Positions 49,816-61,040 of a stretch of 64,000 nucleotides of DNA are shown piece by piece. Origin of the DNA: Berberis thunbergii (Eukaryota > Streptophyta > Magnoliopsida > Ranunculales > Berberidaceae). A program made the position numbers and the translations under genes. Every line of letters starts with the position of its first letter. The stretch's first letter is position 1. Below the pieces are notes generated by a model. That model ran no database searches. It was not told the origin of the DNA and saw nothing but the letters and a program-made list of their open reading frames with translations. The DNA lies in the NCBI GenBank assembly GCA_003290165.1, contig QNQO01000555.1, forward strand, positions 186,001 to 250,000, given 5' to 3'.

Positions 49816-50111
49816 AGTCCTTCTACCCGTGTCTGACATGAGTAGCTGAGAATTGATATCTAAGTTCAGCCTACATGTGCAAGAAAACATTGGGTTCACT
49901 TTAAGTATTAATGTCCACGAGTACCAATTTGGTTATAGAGCCATAGTAGAATTCCAATATGCATTTAGTTTGAATCACAAAAAGGGTAATTTTGTGCTCA
50001 CTTAAAGGATTTGGAAGAATACCTCAAAGATTTGCATTAGGAAGGTCTTTATGGACTTTCAACATAGTAGATTTACTCCATATCAGCCATATCAACATAG
50101 CTCTGTTACCA

Positions 50112-50276
50112 TATCAACAAATATCTGCATTCCATTTGCTTCTGTTGCTTCACTTTTTTCTCCGGTTTCAAGACGCTCCATTAAGCGTGATACGCTAGCA
50201 ATGCCAGCATTTACCTCTCTCTTAACTTCTGAACCAATATCAGCCATGGAAGTGCTCCGAGTGATATAATCATCTG
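50112..50276 (-). pseudogene. Unidentified captured exon
   Basis: An exon with acceptor TACAG and donor ATGGTAAC encodes DDYITRSTSMADIGSEVKREVNAGIASVSRLMERLETGEKSEATEANGMQIFVDM. It is charged and helical, and looks like a real plant coding exon. I do not recognise the family. It lies between the citrate synthase and sucrose transporter fragments. Confidence 0.45.
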
Positions 50277-50493
50277 TACAAGAATCAGGACACAAACAAG
50301 ATTAAGAGCGGAGAGGAGGCAAAGAGAGTTATGCACATCAACAAAGAAATACTCTACTGCAAAACCATAAACTTAAATTTATAAATTTTTGCTCTGTTTT
50401 TGTTTTATCATTTATAGCATTGCTTTTCAACTATACTTGCAATATCAATAGGAAAGGAATTGTACTAGGCAAAAAAGAAACGTCTAACAGTAC

Positions 50494-51858
50494 CTGAGGA
50501 ACAACAATTGCAAGATTCAAAACCCCAATAGCCAATCCTATAGAAAAAAAGTGTTAAGAACAGCAAAATTTTACTGTCGCAGCAGTATGAAAGTACAGAA
50601 TGAGATAACCGAATGAAATAGCACGAAATCTGAAAGAAACCTTGGCCGCCTCCTGAATCAGCAGTTAACTCTGATGTCACCGAGAAAGGAACACTGTAGG
50701 TGATCTACAGTAGCAAACATTTAGTACTGGTAATATCAGCAAACCTTTTGCAGGTCAAAGTGCTTTAAAATGGAGATAGCAAAAGGATTCTTGGGACTTA
50801 TAGCAAGAGGGAAGCCAAGAATTGAAAATACAGCTAATGCAGCAATCTTGATTGCCTTGTTCTGAGACATCTCATGTTGAATTCCAGCAGAATATCCCTC
50901 AACTGAAAACAAGCTAATGATGGCAATGGATGCCATGCAAGCAAAAACTATGAAATTGCTCAGTGCCCATACTTGTCTTGAACCAATCCGTTGACACATT
51001 GGTTCAATAAGAAAAGAACTGATTCCAAGAACAACCTAATAACAAAGGAAAAAAGAAAACCATTAATGAGAAGGAAAAAAAAAAAAGAGATATCATAACT
51101 TAAAAGATGTCAAAAAAGAAAAACACCCATAATAAGTATCATTCCGAATAAGAAATGACTTATTTTTTCAGTATGTTATACAAGTAATTGAATTTTATGG
51201 AGTTCTTACTGAATTCAATAGCAAACCAAATGCACCTTCTCTGACACCCTCATTATAAATTTGGACATCTATGACATTTCCTTTTGGATCCCTGTGGTAA
51301 ACCTCTCGTCCCATCCAATCCGTATCAGAAAGAAAAAAGGGGAACTACGACAGCTGCATGTGAAGTAATAATTCAAAGATTAGAAATAAATGTAGATAAA
51401 GAGTTCAAATGACAATTTCATCACTCACACTATTAAGATTAGATTAATGAGACAAAAACATTAACACAACCATCTGGGTAATGAAAAGCAGGTAGTGAAT
51501 TACTAGTTTATAACATACCCAGCTAAGAGCCATAATAATAAGCACTGAATGCATAGCGGTAGGTAAATGCCTCATGCTTGTCAACAGATTAACTAAGACT
51601 GCTCTGGGACTATCTATGAATGCTTCAATTTCATCCTCTTTGACTCCAGGATCTAAATGCTTCAGATTTTCACCATTTACTACAGCAGTGTATGGAGAAG
51701 AGTTATCTTCAGGTGAATAACTGGAGTTTGAATTGGAACGATGTTGAGTATCATTCAGCAAGGGTGCAGAGTCTGATAAACGATGTGCAGCTGGCTTTGA
51801 TAGTGGAACCTCTTTAGCAAAATAAAGAGTTACAAGAGTGCAGAATGTGAGGAATGTC
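50494..51858 (-). pseudogene. SUT4: Captured SUT4-type sucrose transporter exons
   Basis: Five exons on the minus strand: LTFCTLVTLYFAKEVPL...PRAVLVNLLTSMRHLPTAMHSVLIIMALSW (about 51510-51858), FPFFLSDTDWMGREVYHRDPKGNV...YNEGVREGAFGLLLNS (51213-51350), VVLGISSFLIEPMCQRIGSRQVWALSNFIVFACMA...LLGFPLAI (to 50808), ITYSVPFSVTSELTADSGGGQG (50640-50709), and LAIGVLNLAIVVPQ (50494-50537). These are the central loop and transmembrane helices 7-11 of SUT4-clade H+/sucrose symporters. The N-terminal six helices and the C-terminus are absent. Introns are kept. Confidence 0.9.
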
Positions 51859-51989
51859 TGCATAACAGATAAGGCATGCACTGATAAGCCAAAAAGATCA
51901 CAAAATAAACACTCAAAAGTGTCTCGCTTCAAGAATAGAATAGGCACGTTGAATGATGGGTTCAGCAGAAGCAAATAAACTAAAATCAA

Positions 51990-52681
51990 ACTAAAATCAT
52001 TGAAATTTGATTAACAATTTCAAACCTTCATTAATTTCTAAAAACATAAAACTGATTACAACTTCTTCATCATCCCTATTAAACAAAATTAAACCTTGCC
52101 CTAATTTATTGGACTTCTACTCCTACTTGGGCTCACATATGGACAAGGATGCACAAACAAAATTAAACCTCACCCTAATGCTAGAATCGAATGCAACTGA
52201 AACTATAAATTCACTGACATGTGAAAGAAAGATAATTTTATATCGATCTAACACAGACAGAAGGTCAATGTGTCTGACATACAATGAAATTCCCAGAAAT
52301 GCTTTTTGCAGGTCTTCATTGTAATCATGTTGGATTAATATGGGTACAATGTGGCAGCCATGCTCTGATAAACATTGTACATAATTCTTATTTTTCTAAA
52401 TGTTCAATCCATAAATATTCCCAGAACATCATGTTTTTGTTCTTTGTTTTGCAAGATACATTCAAGCATGCATGTGGTAAGCGCTCAAAATTACACTTTT
52501 ACTTGTATTGCTAAATCCTCAGTTTTGGTGTTATACTGAAGTGTTGAAATTTATGATAATCAAGCTGAATATAAAAAAGAAGAAACTACCGCTAATTTTC
52601 CTTAGTTAAGGTCGGAAGAGGAGAAAGAAGAAAATCACATAAGGCACTAGAAAACATCAAAGGGTCACAATATTCACCATT
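51990..52681. other. no recognisable gene
   Basis: Probably intron or flank sequence captured with SUT4. Small open frames have no relatives. Confidence 0.45.
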
Positions 52682-53540
52682 TACTACACCAAAAACCCCT
52701 TTAGCCACGGTTTTATACCGTGGGCGGAAGACATTGCCACGGCTAAGAGCTGTGGACTACAGGGGCGTCGCAAAAATTTTTGTCACGGCTAAAAACCGTT
52801 GCTAAACATTGTAGCAACGGTTTTATGGTTGAAGGGGGGGCGTTATTTGCAGAAATTAGCAACGGTTATAAACCGTTGCAATAAAACTACCAACGGTTTA
52901 AAGACGTGGCTAAATTAGCAACAGTTCTAAGCCGTTACAACGTGTAAATATTAGCAACGGTTATAAACCGTGGCTAACAAGATAGCTACGGTTTATAGCC
53001 GTGGCTAACCATGGCAACGGTTTTGAACCGTTGCTAAGTCTATCTATTTGCAACGGTTTTAAACCGTGTCTAAAAGTAGCAACGGTTTCTAGCCGTGGCT
53101 AACCATTGCAACGGTTTTGAACCGTTGCTAAGTCTATCTATTTGCAACGGTTTTAAACCGTGTCTAAAAGTAGCAACGGTTTCTAGCCGTGGCTAACCAT
53201 TGCAACGGTTTTGAACCGTGGCTAAGTACATGTATTTGCAACGGTTTTAAACCGTGTCTAAAAGTAGCAACGGTTATTAGCCGTGGCTAACTGTGGCAAC
53301 GGTTAGAAACCGTGGCTAAATAGTGTAAATTAAACCGTGGCAAAGGTGCTAGCAACGGTGTTTAGCCGTGGCAATATGGAACCACGGTGTGAAACCGTTG
53401 GCAATTAAAACAAAATTCAAAAAAAAAAAAATATGTTTGGTTGCAACGGTGTAAAACCATTGCAAGTTAATATAATCGAAAAAAAAATTTATATTTTTTT
53501 TTGCTGCTGCAGCAAAATCACAGCCGTGGCACCTGCAAAA
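52682..53540 (-). repeat. CACTA-3 terminus B with dense subterminal repeats
   Basis: TACTACACCAAAAACCCC (first base T instead of C) is followed by about twenty GCAACGGTTTT/AACCGTTGC and CCGTGGCTAA words. A 94-bp unit (AGTCTATCTATTTGCAACGG...) is repeated three times from about 53037, 53131 and 53225. Confidence 0.85.
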
Positions 53541-53844
53541 TCAGTCCTTACTATAGTTTGTGTCATGCCTCCGACACGAATAAGAACCACCAAACTATAT
53601 GCTAGATAAATACAAAATCAACCGTAAAAAGGAACTTGTCAAGTTTTGACGCCAAACAAAAACATGTAAACAAATAGCATTAATTAATGTACAATAACAG
53701 GATTAACCTGAACAAATGGAACATAGCTTGTTATATCAGGTTTCGCTCGCATCTAAAACAAAAGAATTTCTCTATGTTTTTTTCAACAATACAAATCGCC
53801 CTAGTTATAATGTAAGAAAATACATTGATGCCCTTAGGAACAGG

Positions 53845-54036
53845 CCCCATTTCTTTCGGTAGTTGCTTGTTCAATATACTGAAAATGATGAGAATGCAAC
53901 ACCTGGTAGTTGCTTGCATATGGCACCGGTGATGGTTGATACAACGACACACTTTGCACCCCAGAAACAAGCAATGTATGCGCATTCTCCTGTCCAACAT
54001 ACTGCTGCCCGTACTGGCTTAGACCTTCAGAGCCCT
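53845..54036 (-). pseudogene. Gln/Tyr/His-rich captured exon, unidentified
   Basis: After a CTGCAG acceptor the frame reads GSEGLSQYGQQYVGQENAHTLL, then VSLYQPSPVPYASNYQVLHSHHFQYIEQ, then a stop. The Gln/Tyr/His/Pro composition suggests a disordered region of a nuclear or RNA-related protein. I do not recognise the family. Confidence 0.4.
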
Positions 54037-55570
54037 GCAGTATAAAAATTAGTCAGTACTTAATGACAGACAAACATGACCTATAAAGATTGCTAATAAA
54101 CCAATGACAGACAAACATGACCTATAATTGCACAGTTATTGAAACAAGACAACATAGATACTATTTAAGTACTTTATTGCATATGATCTGGACCTGGGTG
54201 TAACAATAAGTTGTAGCAAAAGCACAAGTAGAAGTATCATCATCAACAACATATAGGTTTCATGCTGAAAAAAAAATTCTACTAGACCAGGTTATATGCT
54301 CCTAAAAAAAATTCTACTCCACGGAACTCCTAAAAAACATTGCTATATATCCATTACATCCATCACAGTATATATCATCAATTACATAAGCTAAAACTTG
54401 ATCATGTGACATCATAACATACCATGTCGTCCGATGTAAGAGTCCCAGACTTATCAAAACAACGTCAACCCACAAATCCACCAATACAGGCACCATTACT
54501 ACATTAGATAAGACTTTTTATCCTATTTGCTTGAAATCACAAACGAAAGAGTCATTTATGCTTAAATGTCGAGGAAGTGAAGTTATCACTTCAATTTTTT
54601 CATCATATTGATTCTGGTTATAAGTTTACTAGCTTGCTAAACTGAATCAGAAATTCTAAATGTCGAGGAACTGGGCGAGGAAATAAGCGAGGGGAGGGAG
54701 GTGGCGGGATGGGAAAATCAATCAATTTAAGAACATAAAAAAGGAAAATCAGAATGGCATTGAAAACCACCATGAGTTTACAAATCACATTTCCATTTTT
54801 ATAGAAACTTTGCAATTACAAGATATACACGAATTACACGTGTTTATCTTTCCTACCAACACACTATAATCTACATATAGACTCACTTTAATTCCTAACT
54901 AGATTTTTCAAGATTTACTACTTGTCAGAATTTTTTTTTTTTAAGGTTTTACTTTTATGACAAGAGATTATGAAAGATTTGGATTAAAAAAAAACTTTTA
55001 TAGATTTCTACAGATTTTTGGATAACTTATATTTTATGACAAATGGCAGACCTTACAAAAAAGACCTTTTGAACAGGTGACAGGTGAAAAAGGAGGGATG
55101 CCTGGCCTATTTAAACCCCCTCACCACCCCACTCATTCTTCCCCCCTCTCCCTTGCATTTCTTCTCTTCCTCTATAGTGAAGAGATTCTCCATCTCAATC
55201 TCTCCATTTCTTTGCCATTTCTCTATTTTCCATTTGGTAGGCTCTCTTTTCCTCCAATATACTTCTGCATTTGCTCTTCTTCTTTTATCTTCCTTTCTTG
55301 TGGTATTGCATGCAAATGCAAGTAGTGATCTATTGTTATGGTTTTGGTGGCCTTTTTCAGTCTATGGGTTGATTGAAAGGCTGCTTGAAATGATATAATT
55401 GTTGTCTAAATTATTTCAAATAAATACTATGGACACTAACCTTCACATATGGAATGACTTGGAGAACAGCAGACGCGCGTAGAACACGCAACAATCTCTC
55501 AACCGTAGAACACGCAGCACACGCGCGTTTCTGCGACAAATCAATTCTCACTCGATCAAGTAATCTCTCT
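54037..55570. other. Spacer; possible captured plus-strand promoter near 55100
   Basis: CCTATTTAAACCCCC (TATA-like, 55104-55118) is followed by a CT-rich leader of about 150 bp. This looks like a plant core promoter facing right. No coding exon follows that I recognise. Confidence 0.35.
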
Positions 55571-55578
55571 ATACTTGC

Positions 55579-55725
55579 ATGTCAACGCTGCGACAGACAG
55601 CAGTAGCAAACCAAGCAGCAACAGCAACAGCAAAGCAGGGCAGCAGCAGCAGTAACGCGCCAAAGCGTAGCAGCAGCAGCAGCAGCATCAACGCCGCGCA
55701 TGAAACAGCAGCAGAAAAAAATTAC
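55579..55725. repeat. CAG/CAA trinucleotide array, copy 1
   Basis: CAGCAGCAACAGCAACAG-type sequence ends in GCGCATGAAACAGCAGCAGAAAAAAATT. The same ending occurs in the second array at 57721-57840. The frame reading alanine or serine runs is a repeat product. Confidence 0.7.
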
Positions 55726-55869
55726 AGATGCACTCTGTTTTGCGACAGAGTGCTCTGCCTACCTGCTCCTCGTATAGAGCCAAGCAATGCTATGCACCTT
55801 CACAAGTACTTGCCACAATTACCTGCAATTGTCAACCAAGCAAAGTTAGCTTTTATAGCTTGACAAGAA

Positions 55870-57261
55870 GCTCAAACCAATCATGCATTCGAAGAAAAAC
55901 AAATGCTGGAAAAAATTCAATTCATTCCAACATCTTAAGTTGAAATTTATGTAAAATGGACAGCTGCAATCGGCTACATTCTTCATTTTCGTACAATTGT
56001 TTGATAGGCAAAAAAGGTTAAAATGAGCTGATTTTTTGTAACTTGCAACTTGCAAATAAAATTGCAAGTTCAAAATGCAAATTGCAATAACAAACTCTAA
56101 ATGCCAATGAATAACAAGCACTAAATTGACTTGAATAGGCAACCTTTACTCAATTAAGACATAAGCAAAAAATAGCCTATTACATCTTAAGGTCACATTT
56201 CTATGTCTAGTTCATGTATAAAAAATGCTTCCAAATATCAGCAACAAACAAGATATATATTCGAACAAGTAAAGGAGTCGAGGGGTTAATGAACAAACCG
56301 GTGATTGCTTTCTCATAAATCAGCTTAAGTGTCACAGCTCTCCTCTGGGACTCTAGCCTTTCAACTTCAGTACCATTAGCGACAACGCACTATGGTTTTG
56401 ACTACTTGAGGAAGGAGTTCAACGCCCATTACAATATTCATAATGGGGAAGTAACCACTAGCATAATCACCAACATTTTGAAGTCTAGTGTCAGTCAGAA
56501 AAACACAGAACCTGCGATTCTAGAATCAAGGTTAAATAATCCAGTCCTAAAGCTTGAGTCAACAGAACAAAGCATTTAATAACTGATATTGTATACGGAT
56601 TGAATTTTCTGCATGTGATCAGCAGATGTTTTTGATGTATTTGTCCTTGCACTGGGAAATGGTTTGGAGAACTATACTTAAAGGTGCATGTGGACAAATA
56701 ACTGATTAAAAAGTAAGGTTTAATGAAACTAAAGAAGGATCTTCTAGAAATAAATGCTCCTTAAACTAAATACAGAAATAAACGCGTTTTGAACTAAATA
56801 CCTCTTATTTCTAACTTGGGATTCAACCTATGACCTCATAGTAGTTTCGAGAATGCCAACTCATGCCCTAAAAAGCAAACAAAGTGAAGATGAGCCTTTA
56901 TCTGAGCGCATACAACCACTTTGATCAGCACAAGTACAAGTACCACCTAAGAAATCAGGCAACTCGCTGTTGCAAACGACACTGAGTGAGTTTCAAATAA
57001 AAGGTTTGCTGAAAAGATGTTTTAATCCATTATAAAGTGAAATATCAACAGGGAAAAGGCAGCTGCTACAATGTGCGTTTGTATGTGTGTGTGGGTGTGT
57101 GTGAGAAGAGTGAGGGGTGGCGTGGTAGATGCGGTTATTTAAGCAATTATTTCAAGCAACTTGCTTTGGTACTTGCTTCCAAGAACCTGATAGGAAGAAA
57201 CCTCTCATTATTTAAGCGATTCCTAGATCAAAAGCAACATTTCAAAGAAAGGAGATGTCTT
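55870..57261. other. Spacer with a possible minus-strand exon near 56290-56400
   Basis: The minus strand near 56300-56390 reads GTEVERLESQRRAVTLKLIYEKAIT, exon-like but unidentified. A GT-rich microsatellite lies near 57080-57105. Confidence 0.35.
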
Positions 57262-57725
57262 ACATGGATCTTTGATGTAGTTTTGGGATCAAGGAAACCT
57301 TTCACAGTGTTCCATAGCATTCTAAACCCAGGACCCGCATTTATGATGAACATGCGGTTCAAGCTCTGAAGAATAAAAAAAATCTCCATGTGATTTACAT
57401 AGTTGTTCTATCTAAAATCCAGAAACGAACTACACCATTAGCAGCAAACACAAAAAGAAAATACCTCAGGATAGTTATCACCATCAATTTTCTGAAGACT
57501 CGCCAGAAGGTCTCTTGCAGCTTTGTTGAAACTTCTAACTCCCTAGGGAAACAATTAACACGTTAGGCATGGTTAAGCAAGAAACTATATAGTCTTTCTG
57601 TACTGCATAAAACAATGTATGTCAACAACAAAGGCGGAGGAAATCCACCTTGTAATTTTTATTTTTCATTTTAAATAAATTCAGGTCAATAGTCTCACAT
57701 ACCACACCCTGAACATCCAGGATAG
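57262..57725 (-). pseudogene. Captured SEC14-like (SFH-type) phosphatidylinositol-transfer exons
   Basis: Three exons in order: ILDVQGV (57703-57725, with GTATG donor), GVRSFNKAARDLLASLQKIDGDNYPE (57464-57542), and [34 protein letters not shown] (57262-57367, with GTAAG donor). This is the CRAL-TRIO lipid-binding core of plant SEC14-like proteins. Upstream of ILDVQGV the sequence changes at once to a CAG array. Introns are kept and the rest is missing. Confidence 0.88.
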
Positions 57726-57840
57726 CAGCAGCAGCATCAACGCGCGCAGCAACAGTAGCATCAGCATCAGCAACAGCAACAGAGCGCAGCAACAGCAAGT
57801 ACGCCAGTCCGCCCCCGCATGAAACAGCAACAGAAAAAAA
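57721..57840. repeat. CAG/CAA trinucleotide array, copy 2
   Basis: It lies directly between the kinase exon and the SEC14 exon, and repeats copy 1 including CAGCATCAACGC and the ending CGCATGAAACAGCAACAGAAAAAAATT. Confidence 0.7.
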
Positions 57841-57867
57841 TTTCTCCACCCACGTCGCTTTCCTCGC

Positions 57868-57944
57868 CAGTCCATCATCGAGGAGAACATTGGCAGACTT
57901 GAAATTGCGATGCATAACAGGTGGTTCACAAGTTTCATGTAGAT
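57868..57944 (-). pseudogene. Captured STRUBBELIG-receptor-family kinase fragment
   Basis: The minus frame reads YLHETCEPPVMHRNFKSANVLLDDGLA. HRNFKSAN is the catalytic-loop variant typical of SRF kinases, where the usual HRD aspartate is replaced by Asn. The frame then runs into non-kinase sequence. Only this exon piece is present. Confidence 0.78.
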
Positions 57945-58756
57945 ACCTTCAGCACATTAAAAATAAATAAGTAAATGAAAAAAAACATAGCTCTCTATTT
58001 ACTTTGCATTGAGAAAATGCTCATCACATAATTTGGAATCAAAAGAGAAAACTTTTGGCCTCTACATGCCAAAATATGCAAGTAGGTCAGAATTCTACAT
58101 TCAGTGGTTCAAGTCTAGAATGAAATTCCCTACTTCTACGAAGTGCTTTGTCCCCCTTTTTTCATTTTTTTTTCCTGGATCAATCAAAGCACATCAATAT
58201 ATTGATAATAAAGAGGCAAAGTGACTGAGCAAATCACATTACTAACAAAAGGGGAGAAAAACTGCCCAAAACAAGCAACATTCCTATTACAGAGTAAATA
58301 AGAGTAAATAACTCTCCCAATCAAACATGCAACACCCTGAAACACTTCCCACACAGTGCCCCCCTGCCAAACAAGGGGGCAGTACTCATGCACACACACG
58401 AAGACTAGTAAAATGAAAGTGATAAGTCTCACCATGAAATGAAACAATCAAACAGAAAGGCTGACATTGTCCAGTATATTTATTTTTTTCACTGCCAATG
58501 TCATAGGTAAATGCTCAGATTCAAATGAGTTTGAACCAACAGCCACAAAAAGGCCCCCGTTCGGTTGTTGGGTACTACGAACATCTTGCCCTTCTGAGTG
58601 CTTCGAGCAAAAAGCCCTCAACTCAACCTAAAGCAGTTCCAAGAAATCAAAATTACATTCAAGACACAATTAAACAAGGAAATATATTTTGCATGCCGAC
58701 GTTAATGAGACGGACTTAGGAAGTAAAGCCTGGCAAGGCAAATAAGAGGAGACTCA
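57945..58756. other. no recognisable gene
   Basis: Spacer inside CACTA-3. The plus-strand frame at 58525-58719 has no relative that I recognise. Confidence 0.4.
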
Positions 58757-58845
58757 CATTTTCACAACTGATCTTCCCCCAAATCTCCATCCTATGTCCT
58801 GCCTCCCTTGCACATATAGGATGGAAAGCAGTCCTGCAAGTTCCT
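58757..58845 (-). pseudogene. Captured extended PHD-finger exon
   Basis: An exon with acceptor TCCAG and donor AATGTGAGT encodes (G)TCRTAFHPICAREAGHRMEIWGKISCEN. The C..FHP.CA...GHRME word belongs to the extended PHD finger of plant and animal chromatin readers. It is a single exon only. Confidence 0.78.
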
Positions 58846-60087
58846 GGACATAATCAAATAAAAAAAGCTCGTCATAACAGGGACCAGTTATCAAACTAGA
58901 ATCCATATGAATAACATTACTTCAATTACGAAAAAGTAACAACCACCAATAGACTACAGCGACCGATCCTTGTACTAGACCATGTAAGTTTCAGCTAGAA
59001 TCTAGTAAAAACCAATATTCATCTGCATCCAAATGCATTCTTATCCAGTGCAACTGGGCAAGCATTTACACAGGTTTGGTGATTGGCAAGAAAAACCATA
59101 ACAATATGAATGCATTGTAGAAATTTTCTTGGAAATGTATACAAGGATTTGGATCAGGCATCTGGAAGAATGAAACAATCAAACAGATACTAATAAGAGA
59201 TCAAAACATTGTCCAGTATATTTATTTTGTAGAGAGGTGACCTAAGCTGACATTATTTGTATCAACAAGACTACAACCTCTAAGCAATATGCAATATGAA
59301 TTTCGAACATGAAACCAAGATACAAACATAATGTTGTTATAATTTTTCATTTTTGAGTACCTAAAAGGATATAAATGTCCTCATAGAATCCAATAAAGTA
59401 ATAATTTACGGAAACAAAATGGCGACCAATACGAACACATTTTTATAGTTCATAATAGGCTTCATGCTATACAGAAGCAAGATAGGATTACCATCCCATC
59501 ACAAAAGAGTGCATAATATATAATATCTATTTGTCCTAAACACCAAGAGCATGTTGTCCCACATTATCGTATAAAGACATACACCACCTTTTCTTAGCAC
59601 GGGGGGAAAAATATTTTGCAACAAACTTCCTCCAGTATACAATGGTATTGTCCTAAACATAGAAGTGCAAGCCAAATAGAACACAAACAAACAGCATAAA
59701 AGTTAGTAAAGAGCTATACGATGTATTTTGTAAAATCTCTACTAGCAGTCCAAGTAAAAACCTTTAAAACTGAAAAAAAAAATGTCCTGGAATTTAAAAA
59801 TATTAACATGAAAGCAAGGAAAGAAGCAGAGTTCAAACTACGTAAGTCGTGGCAAATTTGGAAAGAGTAGAGACACATGAAGATGAAGAGCACTTTATTA
59901 GAAATGGGCCATAACCACCATACTGATAGCATCCTATTATTATTGTGGAACCAGCCTCTAAAATTTCCACAAATCAATCAAAAATGCTCTCACAGTCTCT
60001 CAATACTATTTGTGCTTGTAGCCCAACCAATTGTAGCAATGGTATCATGCATGCAACTTATCTTTATATATACACACACGCAAGTAC
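58846..60087. other. no recognisable gene
   Basis: AT-rich spacer. No coding similarity was recognised on either strand. Confidence 0.45.
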
Positions 60088-60335
60088 CTGCTTATAATAG
60101 CATCCATTTCCTCAGCAAGAGTTACACTAACTTCATTGCTTCCATGCTTTGGTTCCACTGTTCTCCAAGGAACACAAGATCCTGTTGCTCCTGGAAGGGT
60201 GCTGCTCATATTGGAATTATTTCCAGTCATGACACTCAAAACCTTGCTGACAATAATTGGTGGAGCTATCATCTCTCTCAAGATGTTAGGTTCTGTCGTA
60301 AGAGGGAAGCCATTGTCTATCATCTCATCCAGTAG
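60088..60335 (-). pseudogene. Captured AP-3 complex mu-subunit exon
   Basis: An exon with acceptor TTGCAG and donor AGCAGGTAC encodes LLDEMIDNGFPLTTEPNILREMIAPPIIVSKVLSVMTGNNSNMSSTLPGATGSCVPWRT...EEMDAIIS. This is the end of the longin-like half and the linker of plant AP-3 mu, the medium chain of the AP-3 adaptor that sorts cargo to the vacuole. The frame is open throughout. The mu-homology domain is missing. Confidence 0.88.
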
Positions 60336-61040
60336 CTGCAATCATATCAGATACACGTCACTGTCTACACTTTAGGTATGCTATAGAAGCCCAACCGAAA
60401 ACAAGAAGACTGAAATAAAAACAAATCGCAGCCACTAGAAATAGAGAATAACATACAAGCCGATAAGCCAATGGATCTACAGCCCAAAAGCTCGACAGAA
60501 TTGGATCCTTTTCAGTTCAGGAATAATTGTACTTTAATTGATTCTCAAGATCTCCGATGGTTCAGAAGCTTCATGCAGTGGCAAAGAAAAGAACAAGATG
60601 AACCAAACAGTCTTGCACAATCAATCCAGTATCGGTGGCTGAAAAGATTGTACCAATGGCTGAACCAAAAGAACATTAAGAAAAAAGAATACTTTAGCTG
60701 ACAATTGAACGAAAAATATAAATTAAAAATGGTGAATGGCCATATCAGATACGAAGATCAAATAAAAAGGAATAAGAATCGAACCAAGATAGTCACGTAC
60801 TCGTATACTTGTTCCCGCGATAACTCATTCAACATGCAGATGGACCTTGAAGATCAACTACATGGATTGCATTCAACAAATTTGGCATTGCCAACAAATT
60901 TCTCCAACTCTTTGACGTATATTGCATTCAAGACATGTACATCACCAAAGTGCAACCCTGGATGCCTGTAGACTAACACTTGCCCAGAAATTTGTCCATC
61001 ACCACTGTATTTCAGAAAATATAGACCTCAGATGCCCCTA
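60336..61040 (+). other. Unassigned region with a plus-strand open frame
   Basis: The frame at 60471-60701 reads MDLQPKSSTELDPFQFRNNCTLIDSQDLRWFRSFMQWQRKEQDEPNSLAQSIQYRWLKRLYQWLNQKN. Rich in Trp, Gln, Arg and Lys, it looks coding and slightly organelle-like. I could not place it. It is the only plus-strand coding-like piece among the CACTA-3 cargo. Confidence 0.35.

Noticed and set aside
60471..60960. Plastid ycf1-type insertion
   Set aside because: The composition is suggestive, but I could not match any specific ycf1 block, so it is left unassigned.
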